Assembly (NCBI GenBank): GCA_001399805.1
Contig: LIHJ01000021.1
Coordinates: forward strand, 1-54,707
Direction of reading: 5' to 3'
Length of the DNA: 54,707 nt
From: Candidatus Bathyarchaeota archaeon BA1
Lineage (GTDB): Archaea; Thermoproteota; Bathyarchaeia; Bathyarchaeales; Bathyarchaeaceae
The translations under genes were made by a program, and so were the position numbers. A model generated the notes under the pieces. That model saw only the letters and a program-made list of their open reading frames with translations. It was not told where the DNA came from and did not search any database. This document shows positions 25,355-33,337 of this stretch, piece by piece. Position 1 is the first letter of the stretch, and every line of letters begins with the position of its first letter.

Positions 25355-25514
25355 ACCTTCCCCGTCTTTGTGCCACAAAGAAAAAATATTTTTTTCAACC
25401 TTCAGCTTTTTCTCTACCTTTTAACAAGATTCTTGCAGTCACTAAGAATTTTCCTATCGTGCCCGAGTAACCTAGCTTTCAGTGATGGCGTACAACCCAG
25501 ACGAGGCTTCTCCA

Positions 25515-25538
25515 CGAACCCAGCCAAGTATGGGTTCG
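25515..25538. repeat. Perfect hairpin
   Basis: CGAACCCA at 25515-25522 and its complement TGGGTTCG at 25531-25538, loop of eight bases. The right arm runs directly into a GC-alternating core. Confidence 0.55.
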
Positions 25539-25548
25539 CGCGCGCTGA
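25535..25548. repeat. GC-alternating palindrome, degenerate
   Basis: TTCGCGCGCGCTGA; the core is intact and the arms are imperfect. It overlaps the right arm of the hairpin at 25515-25538. Confidence 0.55.
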
Positions 25549-25702
25549 GAGCATGATGTTATTCAGAAAGCGAAAGTGAGACCATGCAGAATGGTCCAAA
25601 ACCTAGCAGATCGGGATTCATCTGCTTGCAGTGGAGACATCACCCGATATCCCCGCAAACTCCCCTTTTTATTTCGAACTCATCCGCATAACTTCCCATA
25701 TC

Positions 25703-25716
25703 TTTGCGCGCGCTAA
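25703..25716. repeat. GC-alternating palindrome
   Basis: TTTGCGCGCGCTAA; one mismatch from the consensus. It lies 76 bases downstream of the sppA stop. Confidence 0.6.
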
Positions 25717-25792
25717 TATGGTGGATAGAATAAATAGGCTTTTATGGCGTTTATTGTGGTTTTGCCTATTCTATCAGCGCGGTCTTAAAGTA

Positions 25793-26692
25793 TTATATGA
25801 TTCCTAATTTGCTTAATATACTCTCGATTACACCTCTTCCAAATTCATAAGTAAGCAATCTTAGGAGTTCTTGGAGGAATGGTCTCCTCTGAAGTTCCAC
25901 GACGGCTGGTTTTTCGATCTTCGCTAATTTTGCTGCTATTTCAATTGCATCGTTTAAATTCCCAAACTCATCGATGAGGCCTAGTTCCTTAGCTTGCTTT
26001 CCGGTAAGAATCCTGCCGTCGGCAATTTCACGAACTTTGGTTACGTCTAATCCCCTTCCCTCTGCCACATCCTTTATAAATTGCTCATGTATGTCGTCGA
26101 TCATCTCTTGAAGTAGTTCTTTCTCTTCTGGTGTTATCTCCCTAAAAGGCGACGTTATATCCTTGAATTTTCCTGCTTTTATGACTACAAATTCTATCCC
26201 CAGTTTCTTGAGGAACTCGGCTAATTGCGGTATTGTCGAGATGGCTCCTATGCTTCCTGTTAATGCCCCTTGCTCAGCCACGATCTTATCTGCAGCGGAT
26301 GCCACATAATAACCGCCTGATGCGGCGATGTCGCCTATCGAAGCCACGACTGGCTTTCCAGCTCGTCTAACTCGCATTATTTCCCTGTATATTTCTTGAG
26401 AAGCGGCAGCTTGTCCACCAGGCGAGTTTATCCTGACTAAGATGGCTTTTATGCTCGGGTCCTTCCCCGCCTCTTTCAGAAGCGGCACTATCTCCTCTGG
26501 GTCAGCTCCTCCAAGTATACCAGGCGACGACGCTATCGTTCCCTCAATCCTTATCAGTCCTATGTTTCCGATCTCCGGCGCCGGAACGGCCCATCCTTTC
26601 ATCAAGATTATGACAGCTAGGGAAGTTGAGCCGATTAGGATGGCTAAGGTAATGGCGAGAGCGATCTTCGTAGTTCTTTCCATACCTTTCAC
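25793..26692 (-). CDS. sppA: Signal peptide peptidase SppA (S49 serine protease)
   Basis: A membrane-anchored protease that degrades cleaved signal peptides and other membrane fragments outside the cytoplasm. One N-terminal helix spans about residues 10-31. The catalytic pair is Ser125 in GDIAASGGYY and Lys177 in AGKFKDI, with INSPGG (89-94) forming the oxyanion region. At 299 residues it is the short, single-domain form usual in archaea. The start is ATG 26692 (or the internal ATG at 26683); the site is GAGGTGAAAGGT overlapping the end of the upstream region. It follows a Yip1-like membrane gene by six bases, so the two are probably co-transcribed. Confidence 0.94.
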   Translation of the reverse strand: MKGMERTTKIALAITLAILIGSTSLAVIILMKGWAVPAPEIGNIGLIRIEGTIASSPGILGGADPEEIVPLLKEAGKDPSIKAILVRINSPGGQAAASQEIYREIMRVRRAGKPVVASIGDIAASGGYYVASAADKIVAEQGALTGSIGAISTIPQLAEFLKKLGIEFVVIKAGKFKDITSPFREITPEEKELLQEMIDDIHEQFIKDVAEGRGLDVTKVREIADGRILTGKQAKELGLIDEFGNLNDAIEIAAKLAKIEKPAVVELQRRPFLQELLRLLTYEFGRGVIESILSKLGII

Positions 26693-26698
26693 CTCAAG

Positions 26699-27352
26699 CT
26701 ATAGGTAAGGCAATCTCGGTATTAAAATGAGCACCAAAGCGACGACTATGACAATGATAACTACCGCGATCACTATTATTGGTAAAAATATGGCAGCGAG
26801 GGCTCGAAGCGTGGAGAATTTATGCGCCTCCCTTATCCCCAGAACCAGGAGAATTAAGGACCAGATGCCGAGGAGAAAACTGCTTAACAGAGTAGGTAGG
26901 GTGGAGCCAACAGCCCAGCTCAACACTCCAAAGAATATGGAATAGATAAGCGGAGCTTGGGAAAAGCCGGCGATAAGTAGCGTTTGCTCAAAATTTCCCT
27001 TTCCTCCTAGGACTCTGGATGAGGCATGAAATACAGCACTGATAATGATCCAAGAAAATGCGCCACTAATTATGCTCAGAGGTATAAGGAAAGCTGGTGA
27101 GAATAAGAACTGAAAAGCTTGCGTCGGGGTTAAAGCTGGCGATGGCAGAAGTCGAGGGAACACGAGGAGGGGGCTCAATAATGCAGCTAGACCGCTGCAA
27201 AAGGAGGCGATTAAGACCACCAGAAGAGCCTCAATCAATCGAGGAGCCTCCAGCATCGAGCGGAAAGTAGGAACCGGCTTTACTATCACACCCATTAAAT
27301 TATCCAGAATGCCCAACATTTTCCACAACCCTGGATTACAAAAGTTTGTCAT
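26699..27352 (-). CDS. Yip1-like membrane protein
   Basis: A 217-residue protein with five predicted helices (about 41-60, 89-110, 120-146, 150-172, 185-212) after an N-terminal PVPTFRSMLEAPRLIEAL segment, the arrangement of the Yip1 domain in archaea. A GKGNFEQTLLIAGFSQAPL loop is typical. Such proteins are often next to secretion, protease or ABC genes; direct partner here is SppA, six bases downstream. The start is uncertain (ATG 27352 or 27319) as no ribosome site is seen; an AT-rich stretch upstream could hold the promoter of a leaderless transcript. Confidence 0.75.
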   Translation of the reverse strand: MTNFCNPGLWKMLGILDNLMGVIVKPVPTFRSMLEAPRLIEALLVVLIASFCSGLAALLSPLLVFPRLLPSPALTPTQAFQFLFSPAFLIPLSIISGAFSWIIISAVFHASSRVLGGKGNFEQTLLIAGFSQAPLIYSIFFGVLSWAVGSTLPTLLSSFLLGIWSLILLVLGIREAHKFSTLRALAAIFLPIIVIAVVIIVIVVALVLILIPRLPYL

Positions 27353-27473
27353 ATTTTAAATAAAAAACTTATGTTTGCGTGGATAATAGTTTCGAGGGGA
27401 TTACCCGATAACGCTCAAGATGATCCCAGGCATCGCATTCTCGGGATAAGTCACCGCAATTCTTTTCTTTTAC

Positions 27474-28808
27474 TTAAGTGACTTTTCGTTCAAGCTCCCT
27501 TGCTTGTCTTCCCTTCATTCTTCTTAGCCTTAGCTTATGCTGCAGGGTTAGGAGCTTTTCAGGTGCTAGTAGCTTGCTGGTTGCATATACAACTATTAGG
27601 GTTAGACCGGCTGAGTACGGAATCCCATAGAGAACCTCGACTGGTATGGTTGACGTAACCATCTCCTTAGCCATAATCATGGGATATGATGTTGGTAGGG
27701 CATATGCGAAGAGCTGTAGGACGAGGGGCAGTGCCCTTAAATCACCGTACATTATCAGGAGAGATGGTATCAATACTGGGACTATAACTATTCCTAGGAG
27801 GGAGCTGGACATCCTAACGTCGCTGCTTAAAGCTCCTATAACAATGCCGAGGGATGTCATAAACAGTATCGAAAGTATCAGAGTTACAGCAAGGACCGCG
27901 AAGGCTTCTGGTGGAGGAGGAGGTAAAGCCCGAAAGACGCCTCCAACTCCGGTCTCTAAACCTGGCATGACGAACATTCCTTGGAAGTAGAGGAGGAAAC
28001 CTGCCGTGAATAATATACCTCCTAAAACGGCTACTATAGATGACCCTAATAGCTTAGCCATAAGTATGTCATAGCGGGTTACTGGAAAGGTTAAGAGGGT
28101 TTCCAAGGTTTTCTCCTCATTCTCAACAGCGGTCGCTGTTGCAGCCATCTGAGTCACAGTTATGGCTAGGATGAATAAAACCATGGGAACAATTATACCA
28201 TATCCCATCATAAGTTGTCCAAATAGAGCTTGAGGAGGAACTTCTATAACCCTGTCCTTGATTATTGTGTACCTTGTTATGTTCAACGGTTCTCTTATAA
28301 CATCAGGCTTAAGCCCTGGACCCAACTTAGTTATTAGCATGGCGCTTAGCATCTCTGAGCATGTATTCAAGGCATGATCTATGGCTGAGTATACACCTAC
28401 TGAACCCATACCCACGCTTTCTATGATAGAGTAAACCTCAATCCTAACCCTTCCGAAGCTTAGTAAACCCTCCTCAAAACCTTTAGGGATAATCAATAAG
28501 GCTTTAGACCCGAGCGTTCTAGCCTCTTCGAGGGCCCCATCTAAACTATCAGCGCTCACAGTCGGCACTTTTAAGCCCATATGCGTTAAGAGAGAGATGA
28601 AGCTACTACTGGTCTCTGTTCCGTCATAGTCCAGAAGAGCTATTTTCAGATCCTTAGCCGCAACCTCGGTGGCGCTCCTCATGGCAGTCGACATGGCGAA
28701 ACCGATCAAGGGCATTATTATGATCGGAACCATGAGGCCTATGTATATTCTGGGGTCCCTTAAGAGGTCTTTAACCTCCTTCTCCACTAAAGGCTTCAAT
28801 TTTCCCAT
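27474..28808 (-). CDS. ABC-2 type transporter permease
   Basis: The permease of a two-gene exporter. An N-terminal helix (VPIIIMPLIGFAMS) is followed by a large extracytoplasmic domain (about residues 45-190), then five to six helices; EEKTLETLLTFPVTRYDILM is the conserved cytoplasmic signature of NatB/ABC-2 permeases. I place the start at ATG 28808 (444 residues), ten bases after GGAGG, giving a 13-base overlap with the ATPase gene; an upstream frame to 28928 is only shadow of the ATPase. The substrate is unknown; relatives export sodium, drugs or lipids. Confidence 0.9.
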   Translation of the reverse strand: MGKLKPLVEKEVKDLLRDPRIYIGLMVPIIIMPLIGFAMSTAMRSATEVAAKDLKIALLDYDGTETSSSFISLLTHMGLKVPTVSADSLDGALEEARTLGSKALLIIPKGFEEGLLSFGRVRIEVYSIIESVGMGSVGVYSAIDHALNTCSEMLSAMLITKLGPGLKPDVIREPLNITRYTIIKDRVIEVPPQALFGQLMMGYGIIVPMVLFILAITVTQMAATATAVENEEKTLETLLTFPVTRYDILMAKLLGSSIVAVLGGILFTAGFLLYFQGMFVMPGLETGVGGVFRALPPPPPEAFAVLAVTLILSILFMTSLGIVIGALSSDVRMSSSLLGIVIVPVLIPSLLIMYGDLRALPLVLQLFAYALPTSYPMIMAKEMVTSTIPVEVLYGIPYSAGLTLIVVYATSKLLAPEKLLTLQHKLRLRRMKGRQARELERKVT

Positions 28809-29536
28809 CTTCCGATAACCTCCATAAACGCTTCCTCCAGGTTTGAGGCTCCGCACTTCTCCTTCAGGCTTTGAGGTTCTCCTTCGATCATGATCTTGCC
28901 CTGATGGATAAAGGTCAGTCTGGAACACAGGTACTCAACTTCAAGCATGTTGTGGCTTGACAGAACAACAGCCCTTCCTTCCAAAACATGTCTCTTCACA
29001 ATCCCCCTCACATGTTGAGCGTGGAAGACATCTAGACCAGCTGTTGGCTCGTCCAATATGGCCAGCTTAGGCTTGGTCATCAAGGCCCTAGCTACCTGGA
29101 TCCTCCTCTTCATCCCCTTGCTATAGTTCTTGATCTTATCCATGATCCTATCACCCAGCCCCGAAATCTTCACCGCTTCCTCAACAGCCTCTTCGGCATC
29201 GCTTCTGGATTCAAAGTAGATCTGGGCAACTATAGAGAGATACTCATAACCGCTCAAGTTCCTGTAGGCTCCTGCATCCTCAGCAAGGTACGACATTAAC
29301 GGACGAACCTTATCAGCCTCCCTAACGACGTCGTAGCCCAAAACTCTAACATGGCCGCTTGTAGGTAACAGGAGGGTTGCAAGGATCCTCAGGGCAGTGG
29401 TTTTACCAGCCCCATTTGGTCCTATCAAACCGAAGATTTCGCCCTGATCGACCTTAAAGGATACATCGTTTAGAGCTACTAACTCCCCGAAACGTTTAAC
29501 AAGATTTCTAACCTCAACAACTTGACTTCCATGCAT
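28796..29536 (-). CDS. ABC transporter ATP-binding protein (NatA/CcmA type)
   Basis: A 246-residue ATPase with Walker A GPNGAGKTT (39-47), signature YSKGMKRR (138-145), Walker B LAILDEPTAG (158-167) and the switch histidine in SSHNMLEVE. It pairs with the overlapping ABC-2 permease to form an exporter. The start is ATG 29536, where the upstream strand has a TATA-like box at a distance giving a short leader. The protein is intact and conserved; the exported substrate is not inferable. Confidence 0.93.
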   Translation of the reverse strand: MHGSQVVEVRNLVKRFGELVALNDVSFKVDQGEIFGLIGPNGAGKTTALRILATLLLPTSGHVRVLGYDVVREADKVRPLMSYLAEDAGAYRNLSGYEYLSIVAQIYFESRSDAEEAVEEAVKISGLGDRIMDKIKNYSKGMKRRIQVARALMTKPKLAILDEPTAGLDVFHAQHVRGIVKRHVLEGRAVVLSSHNMLEVEYLCSRLTFIHQGKIMIEGEPQSLKEKCGASNLEEAFMEVIGRWEN

Positions 29537-29573
29537 GTACGTTCACTTAACCTCTTCTTTTCCTTTTTCTGCG

Positions 29574-29588
29574 TAGGTAATATATAAA
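29574..29588 (-). promoter_or_regulatory. TATA box of the ABC exporter operon
   Basis: Read on the minus strand the sequence is CCTTTATATATTACC, a good archaeal TATA box, about 45 bases before ATG 29536, so transcription would start roughly 20 bases before the gene. Confidence 0.5.
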
Positions 29589-29702
29589 GGTCATTTTAGT
29601 ATCACATTAGTGTTTGCATATAAGATCTGTTAGATGTGTGTGCGCTCTGTTGAATGGATCTGTCTGTTTGGTAGAAGAAACTGGTTGCAAGAATAACAAA
29701 AC

Positions 29703-29882
29703 ATGTTGGAGAGAAAATGGAGGGACTGTGTGAAGCTCTCTTATTTAGGAGGTTTATGCCTAACAGCTGGTTTGGTTGCTAGATTGCTAGTCGGCGTAGA
29801 AGTTCTGCGATTACCTATCTGGTGTTTTGAGTTTGCCACCACAATGACCTTCGCTGGATTAACATATACTACGGTTGGATAA
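29703..29882 (+). CDS. Small two-helix membrane protein
   Basis: ATG 29703 opens a 59-residue frame: a basic start (LERKWRDCVKLS), a first helix (YLGGLCLTAGLVARLLVGV) and a second (CFEFATTMTFAGLTYTTVG) up to a TAA at 29882. The basic-then-hydrophobic layout and two clean helices argue for a real gene despite the short length. It is divergent from the ABC operon. No family is known to me. Confidence 0.45.
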   Translation: MLERKWRDCVKLSYLGGLCLTAGLVARLLVGVEVLRLPIWCFEFATTMTFAGLTYTTVG

Positions 29883-29946
29883 GATTATTGAATATCTGTC
29901 TTTTGATGGGTCTTGAAAGGGTCCTTAAATTATCATGTGAATCTTC

Positions 29947-30156
29947 ATGAAATGGGCTTGGAATGTTCATTTGAGCATTGTCATTTCTATTTTAAGAAAA
30001 GAACCTCATTTTACTAAGGGCGCGCGAATGGAAAAGGGAGAAGTAAAGGTTAGCGCGCGGGAGATAGATGGACGCTTCGGCCCCTCAATCCAACTTGGAT
30101 CGATAGACTATTTGATACGCATCCACCAACAGAAAAAAGAACTAAGCGCGCGCTAA
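29947..30156 (+). CDS. Doubtful small gene ending in a palindrome
   Basis: A 69-codon frame whose last codons (AGC GCG CGC TAA) are the palindrome at 30144-30157. Two more GC-alternating elements lie inside it (30018, 30050). The middle, KVSAREIDGRFGPSIQLGSI, reads like protein, but I recognise no domain and the repeats may simply keep the frame open. Confidence 0.25.
   Translation: MKWAWNVHLSIVISILRKEPHFTKGARMEKGEVKVSAREIDGRFGPSIQLGSIDYLIRIHQQKKELSAR
30018..30060. repeat. Two partial GC-alternating elements
   Basis: GGGCGCGCGAA at 30018-30028 and TTAGCGCGCGG at 30050-30060; each keeps the core and one arm at most. Confidence 0.4.
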
Positions 30157-30157
30157 A
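30144..30157. repeat. GC-alternating palindrome
   Basis: TAAGCGCGCGCTAA followed by AA, one mismatch from the family consensus, 80 bases before a doubtful frame at 30237. Confidence 0.65.
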
Positions 30158-30236
30158 ATACAATTCTAAATTGCCTTTTATTTCATAAAAATTCCTTAAA
30201 TAACTTCTTTCCGGAATTTGTTGGGTTCAGGGCCGT

Positions 30237-30536
30237 ATGACAAACGTTTCCATCAATGGTGTTCGCGATGTAATCAGCATTAGCTTAACTGATATCCCAG
30301 ATGACAAAAATGACAAAGTCTTGAAGATGGTTAAGCGTGCTGAGGTCACTCTTGAGCTGGGGGTTGGAAAAGAGGTTGATTATGGTAATTGTCTTCGCTG
30401 TCACAATGGTTGGCTTTGCTGTAAGGAAGCCAAAGGGAACACTTTAGGCTATTTACAGAGCTCCCTTAAACATGTGCAGAAATCATCTAGGCATAACTCT
30501 TCTTTAAGGTCCCATCCGTTTAATTTTACGATATAA
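30237..30536 (+). CDS. Doubtful small protein
   Basis: A 99-codon frame starting SINGVRDVISISLTDIPD, which reads like a folded N-terminal domain, followed by a low-complexity Cys/Ser/His-rich tail. It overlaps the 3' end of the minus-strand UPRTase-like gene by 33 bases. The first half could be a remnant of a longer gene. No family recognised. Confidence 0.25.
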   Translation: MTNVSINGVRDVISISLTDIPDDKNDKVLKMVKRAEVTLELGVGKEVDYGNCLRCHNGWLCCKEAKGNTLGYLQSSLKHVQKSSRHNSSLRSHPFNFTI

Positions 30537-31613
30537 CTCCCACGGTCTCTTTTCGGCTAGGAAGTCTGTTTCCTCTGCTATCATGTGGGTCATTTTCCCA
30601 TACGTTTCGGTCTCAGCCAGAGAGGGTAGATACACCTCTGTTGTGTATCTTTCTCCCTCCTTTGTTAATTTGTAGGTTCTGAAGGGAGCCCCTCCCACTT
30701 CAATGAAATCCTCGTGGGCAAGATCGTGGGTTATCTCACCGAGGCTTCGTGAAAGGAATTGGGAGGACCGCGGGTTGTCTTCCCAATCTTGGATGAGTCG
30801 CAGACCAGTTTTGACCTCAGCGTATCTCAATGAGTTGGTTATCCAAGCTAGGGATGGGAGGGACCGCCTATGCATGGGGATGGTGGCTCCCCTCTGAAGA
30901 CGCAGAATCAGGTATAGGGTGATTCCTCTTATGGCCTCCATCACCCCTTCGGGTTGACTCAACATGGATCTTACATACTCGATTTCTTGAGTTAGGGGAT
31001 AATCCTGACCCCACGTCCCGAAAACCTTGTCGCCATAATCCTTTATCCTCAATAAACCAGGGATCAACCAACCATGTCCATTGACGGAATCGTGGAGCTC
31101 AGCCGTTTGAATGTAGCTCTCAAGGATGTAACGATCCAGCGTCTCTTGTATGAAGGGAACGCTGCTTTTTGCCATGATGAAATGGACGGCGACCATGGCT
31201 TCCGTCGGCATGCTGGAGCCAACGTAATGGTCAAGTAATCCCTTAAAGGTGGTCCCCCTAGCAACCATGGGGTCAATGATGAAACCACAATCCGCATGCC
31301 CCACCCTTTGATGCGTTAATGGTATCACCTCAACATTTTCATAATTCCTGCCATACCTTCGAGTTTTCACATAAACTATCTCGAGGTTAGGGAAGACCTG
31401 CTTTAAGCCATAGGCGGCAAATAGACCATCCCGATACTTCACGACGGCCCCATACGCCCCTTTAGGCTCTATGCCAACATGATTAACCACATCTAACGCC
31501 AGCTCCTTTCCAAGGACAACGGAGGACTGAGCCACCCTCTCACGAGAGACACTCCTCCTTATCACATCCACGCACTCCTTAGCTTTGGATGACTCGGCTA
31601 CGAAAATCTTCAT
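30504..31613 (-). CDS. Uracil phosphoribosyltransferase-like domain fused to a winged helix
   Basis: The N-terminal 215 residues follow the UPRTase fold: the PRPP loop is IIDPMVARGTTFKGLLDHY, and the base-binding region HGWLIPGLLRIKDYGDKVFG matches the family's HGYIVPGLGDAGDRLFG. The C-terminal 150 residues look like a winged-helix domain (SRSLGEITHDLAHEDFIEVG then FRTYKLTKEGERYTTEV). A pyrimidine- or nucleotide-sensing transcription factor is the natural reading, as with PurR/PyrR-type regulators that reuse PRTase folds, but catalysis is not excluded. I chose ATG 31613 with GTGAGGAAG six bases upstream; an upstream ATG at 31673 lacks a site and lies in the divergent promoter region. It faces a PaREP1/HEPN gene across a 165-base spacer. 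Confidence 0.7.
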   Translation of the reverse strand: MKIFVAESSKAKECVDVIRRSVSRERVAQSSVVLGKELALDVVNHVGIEPKGAYGAVVKYRDGLFAAYGLKQVFPNLEIVYVKTRRYGRNYENVEVIPLTHQRVGHADCGFIIDPMVARGTTFKGLLDHYVGSSMPTEAMVAVHFIMAKSSVPFIQETLDRYILESYIQTAELHDSVNGHGWLIPGLLRIKDYGDKVFGTWGQDYPLTQEIEYVRSMLSQPEGVMEAIRGITLYLILRLQRGATIPMHRRSLPSLAWITNSLRYAEVKTGLRLIQDWEDNPRSSQFLSRSLGEITHDLAHEDFIEVGGAPFRTYKLTKEGERYTTEVYLPSLAETETYGKMTHMIAEETDFLAEKRPWELYRKIKRMGP

Positions 31614-31662
31614 ATCTTCCTCACTTCGTGCACTACGCCATTTGTATTTATGGAGATGAATG

Positions 31663-31675
31663 ATAGCGCGCATAA
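31663..31675. repeat. GC-alternating element in a divergent promoter
   Basis: ATAGCGCGCATAA between the UPRTase-like gene (minus) and the PaREP1/HEPN gene (plus); the core is shortened to GCGCGC. Confidence 0.4.
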
Positions 31676-31777
31676 GAGCTTAACGGAATGGAGCCTTACC
31701 ATATTCTACCTGTTAAAAGCGCCAAAATAAATATGAGAGCTCTGACTAAATTATTAATTTGGGAGGTGTCCGTTAGC

Positions 31778-32158
31778 ATGGACTCTAGGGTTAAGGAGCT
31801 TGTCAAGGATGCTGAGGATTTGGTTATGAAGGCGGTTGAGGAGATGAACATCAACGTTAGGGATGCAGCTGAGAAGGCTTGGGGGGCGACTTTAAGGGCG
31901 AGCAACGCGCTGATCCTCGCAAGGACTGGAAGGGTGCCTGAGCGCACCCCCGAGACCTCGGTGGAGCTCCACCAACTTTGCGCGACGGAGCCAGAAATTG
32001 AGAGGATCAAACTCTGCGATAGGTATCACACGAGGGCAGACTACCTGCATGGCCAGTGCTTCTACGAGGGGATATGCAGGCCCATAGAGGAGGTTAAAAG
32101 GAGGATTCTGGAAACAAGGGAGTATATAGAAGACATAAAGAGGCTGATCGGCTCCTAG
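31778..32158 (+). CDS. PaREP1/HEPN-family protein
   Basis: A 126-residue all-helical protein with DAAEKAWGATLRASNALILA near residues 27-46, the signature of PaREP1-type HEPN proteins, and RYHTRADYLHGQCFYEG later, containing the R-x4-6-H-like face (HTRADYLHG) of HEPN nucleases. HEPN proteins usually dimerise and cut RNA or act in toxin-antitoxin and defence loci. I chose ATG 31778 with GGGAGGTG upstream; the frame is open to 31688. No nucleotidyltransferase antitoxin gene is adjacent. Confidence 0.65.
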   Translation: MDSRVKELVKDAEDLVMKAVEEMNINVRDAAEKAWGATLRASNALILARTGRVPERTPETSVELHQLCATEPEIERIKLCDRYHTRADYLHGQCFYEGICRPIEEVKRRILETREYIEDIKRLIGS

Positions 32159-32164
32159 GCCTTG

Positions 32165-32180
32165 TTTCGCGCGCGCTAAG
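32165..32180. repeat. GC-alternating palindrome
   Basis: TTTCGCGCGCGCTAAG, seven bases after the stop of the PaREP1/HEPN gene. Confidence 0.6.
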
Positions 32181-32292
32181 CAGGGACGAGAAAAACTTAT
32201 GCTTGATCTCCGTATACAAGGTTTCGGACATCGTTAGGTGTAAGATGGCATAAAAGCTAATAAGCCGCCTTCATTTTAGGTGTTAGGGGTCG

Positions 32293-32514
32293 TTGGCATT
32301 GAGGGTTGGTGTTATAATGCATAGGGATGGAGACTGGTATGTTGCTATTGACCCAATAACAGGCGTTGCCAGTCAGGGTAAGAGTATTGATGAGGCCTTG
32401 AGGAATTTTCAGGAGGCCTTTGAGCTTTGGTTTGAGAATGCAGAGTCGTGGGAGAGGGAAAGGGCTGTCAAGGGTGAGCCAGTGGCAACTATGGTTGTTG
32501 AAATAAAAATTTAG
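32293..32514 (+). CDS. hicB: HicB-like antitoxin
   Basis: A 73-residue RNase H-like HicB domain: VGVIMHRDGDWYVAIDPITG, then ASQGKSIDEALRNFQEAFEL, the standard antitoxin core without a C-terminal DNA-binding domain. It would neutralise HicA. The TTG start is inferred from GTTAGGGG upstream. The gene is convergent with hicA, and the two stop codons share bases in TTAG (32511-32514), whereas hicA and hicB are normally tandem. Confidence 0.78.
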   Translation: MALRVGVIMHRDGDWYVAIDPITGVASQGKSIDEALRNFQEAFELWFENAESWERERAVKGEPVATMVVEIKI

Positions 32515-32744
32515 GCTTCCTCAATCAACTTGAGAAACTCCTCGACGGTAAGCCCAGCTTGAAACATTATGCCTCGGAGGGTTCCAACCGCAATCTCCCT
32601 ATGTTTAGGAACAACCACCGTCCTTCTCCTATCCTTAAAGAAGCCCTTAAGCACAAGATGGCTACCCCTCTGCCTAACGGCTCTAAACCCAAGCTTACCA
32701 AGAGCCTTAACTACCTCCGTATACGAATGCGGCTTAAGCCTCAA
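32511..32744 (-). CDS. hicA: HicA-like mRNA interferase toxin
   Basis: A 77-residue double-stranded-RNA-binding-fold toxin. The catalytic histidine is H29 in RQRGSHLVLKG, and VVVPKHREIAVGTLRGIM is the second family signature. HicA cleaves mRNA and is held by HicB. It is convergent with hicB (four-base overlap), so a promoter on each side is required; this allows antisense overlap of the two messages. Confidence 0.82.
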   Translation of the reverse strand: MRLKPHSYTEVVKALGKLGFRAVRQRGSHLVLKGFFKDRRRTVVVPKHREIAVGTLRGIMFQAGLTVEEFLKLIEEA

Positions 32745-32895
32745 TCAACCACTAACCAAAGAGACCGATATCTTAGGAAAACGATCACCTATAACATTTG
32801 TGTTACGAGCCACATACGGTGAGAATCCAGTCCCCTCTAAAAAGGAGTTCACTTTGAACCCCAAAGCGTATAGGCAGCTTACTTTGTGAAGCGGC

Positions 32896-33123
32896 TTAGG
32901 ACCTTAGCCACTCCAGCGCCTCCTTGGCGCTTCGGAACCTCATCACCTTCCCTTTATCAATTTCCTTTAAACTCTCGGCAATGTCAGCCTGCAGCTCCCT
33001 GCTAGACATCACCTCAAGAGTTGCCCAGATCTCCTCCTCAGGAACCCCCTCCCTCGTAGCCTTCATCACGAATCTAACCATCTCCTCAAACGTCTTCCTT
33101 TCAATCAGTAGCGCAGCCTCAAC
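32896..33123 (-). pseudogene. RelB-like antitoxin, probably 5'-truncated
   Basis: The frame encodes KTFEEMVRFVMKATREGVPE, then ATLEVMSSRELQADIAESLK and FRSAKEALEWL, the C-terminal layout of RelB/StbD-type antitoxins. The first ATG is at 33081, yet the related sequence begins earlier (AALLIERKTFEE), after a TAG at 33124-33126 with no start in between. No toxin gene follows. I infer a truncated orphan antitoxin, though initiation at 33081 could still give a short product. Confidence 0.45.
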
Positions 33124-33337
33124 CTATCGCCAATCCCTGCAACGCACGCTTTCCAGCCCTCAAGACCTTCGACCACGTAAATCCCCCGACAGAAAATTTA
33201 TACTATTTAAAGATGAGTTTATGACGGGTGTTAACAATTGAAAATGGGAGCATTGAGAGAAATCCTTCATCAACTTTACCTTTACACCGCCCCTTTACAT
33301 TAAAGGTATTTATTCGAGGGACCCTTCATGACTTTTG

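Larger units (their letters stand above)
25295..25792. other. Repeat-rich intergenic region
   Basis: About 500 bases with no supported gene. It holds three GC-alternating palindromes and one perfect hairpin. A 61-codon minus-strand frame (25414-25599, containing ARANPYLAGFVEKPRLG) is open, but I recognise nothing in it; it may be a gene scrap. Confidence 0.5.

Noticed and set aside
25414..25599. 61-codon minus-strand frame as a gene
   Set aside because: No ribosome site, no recognised motif, and its middle is a palindrome that keeps three frames open; described only as part of the intergenic region.
27474..28928. Long permease frame starting at 28928
   Set aside because: The first 40 codons lie in the ATPase gene and are polar shadow; ATG 28808 with GGAGG fits the family start.
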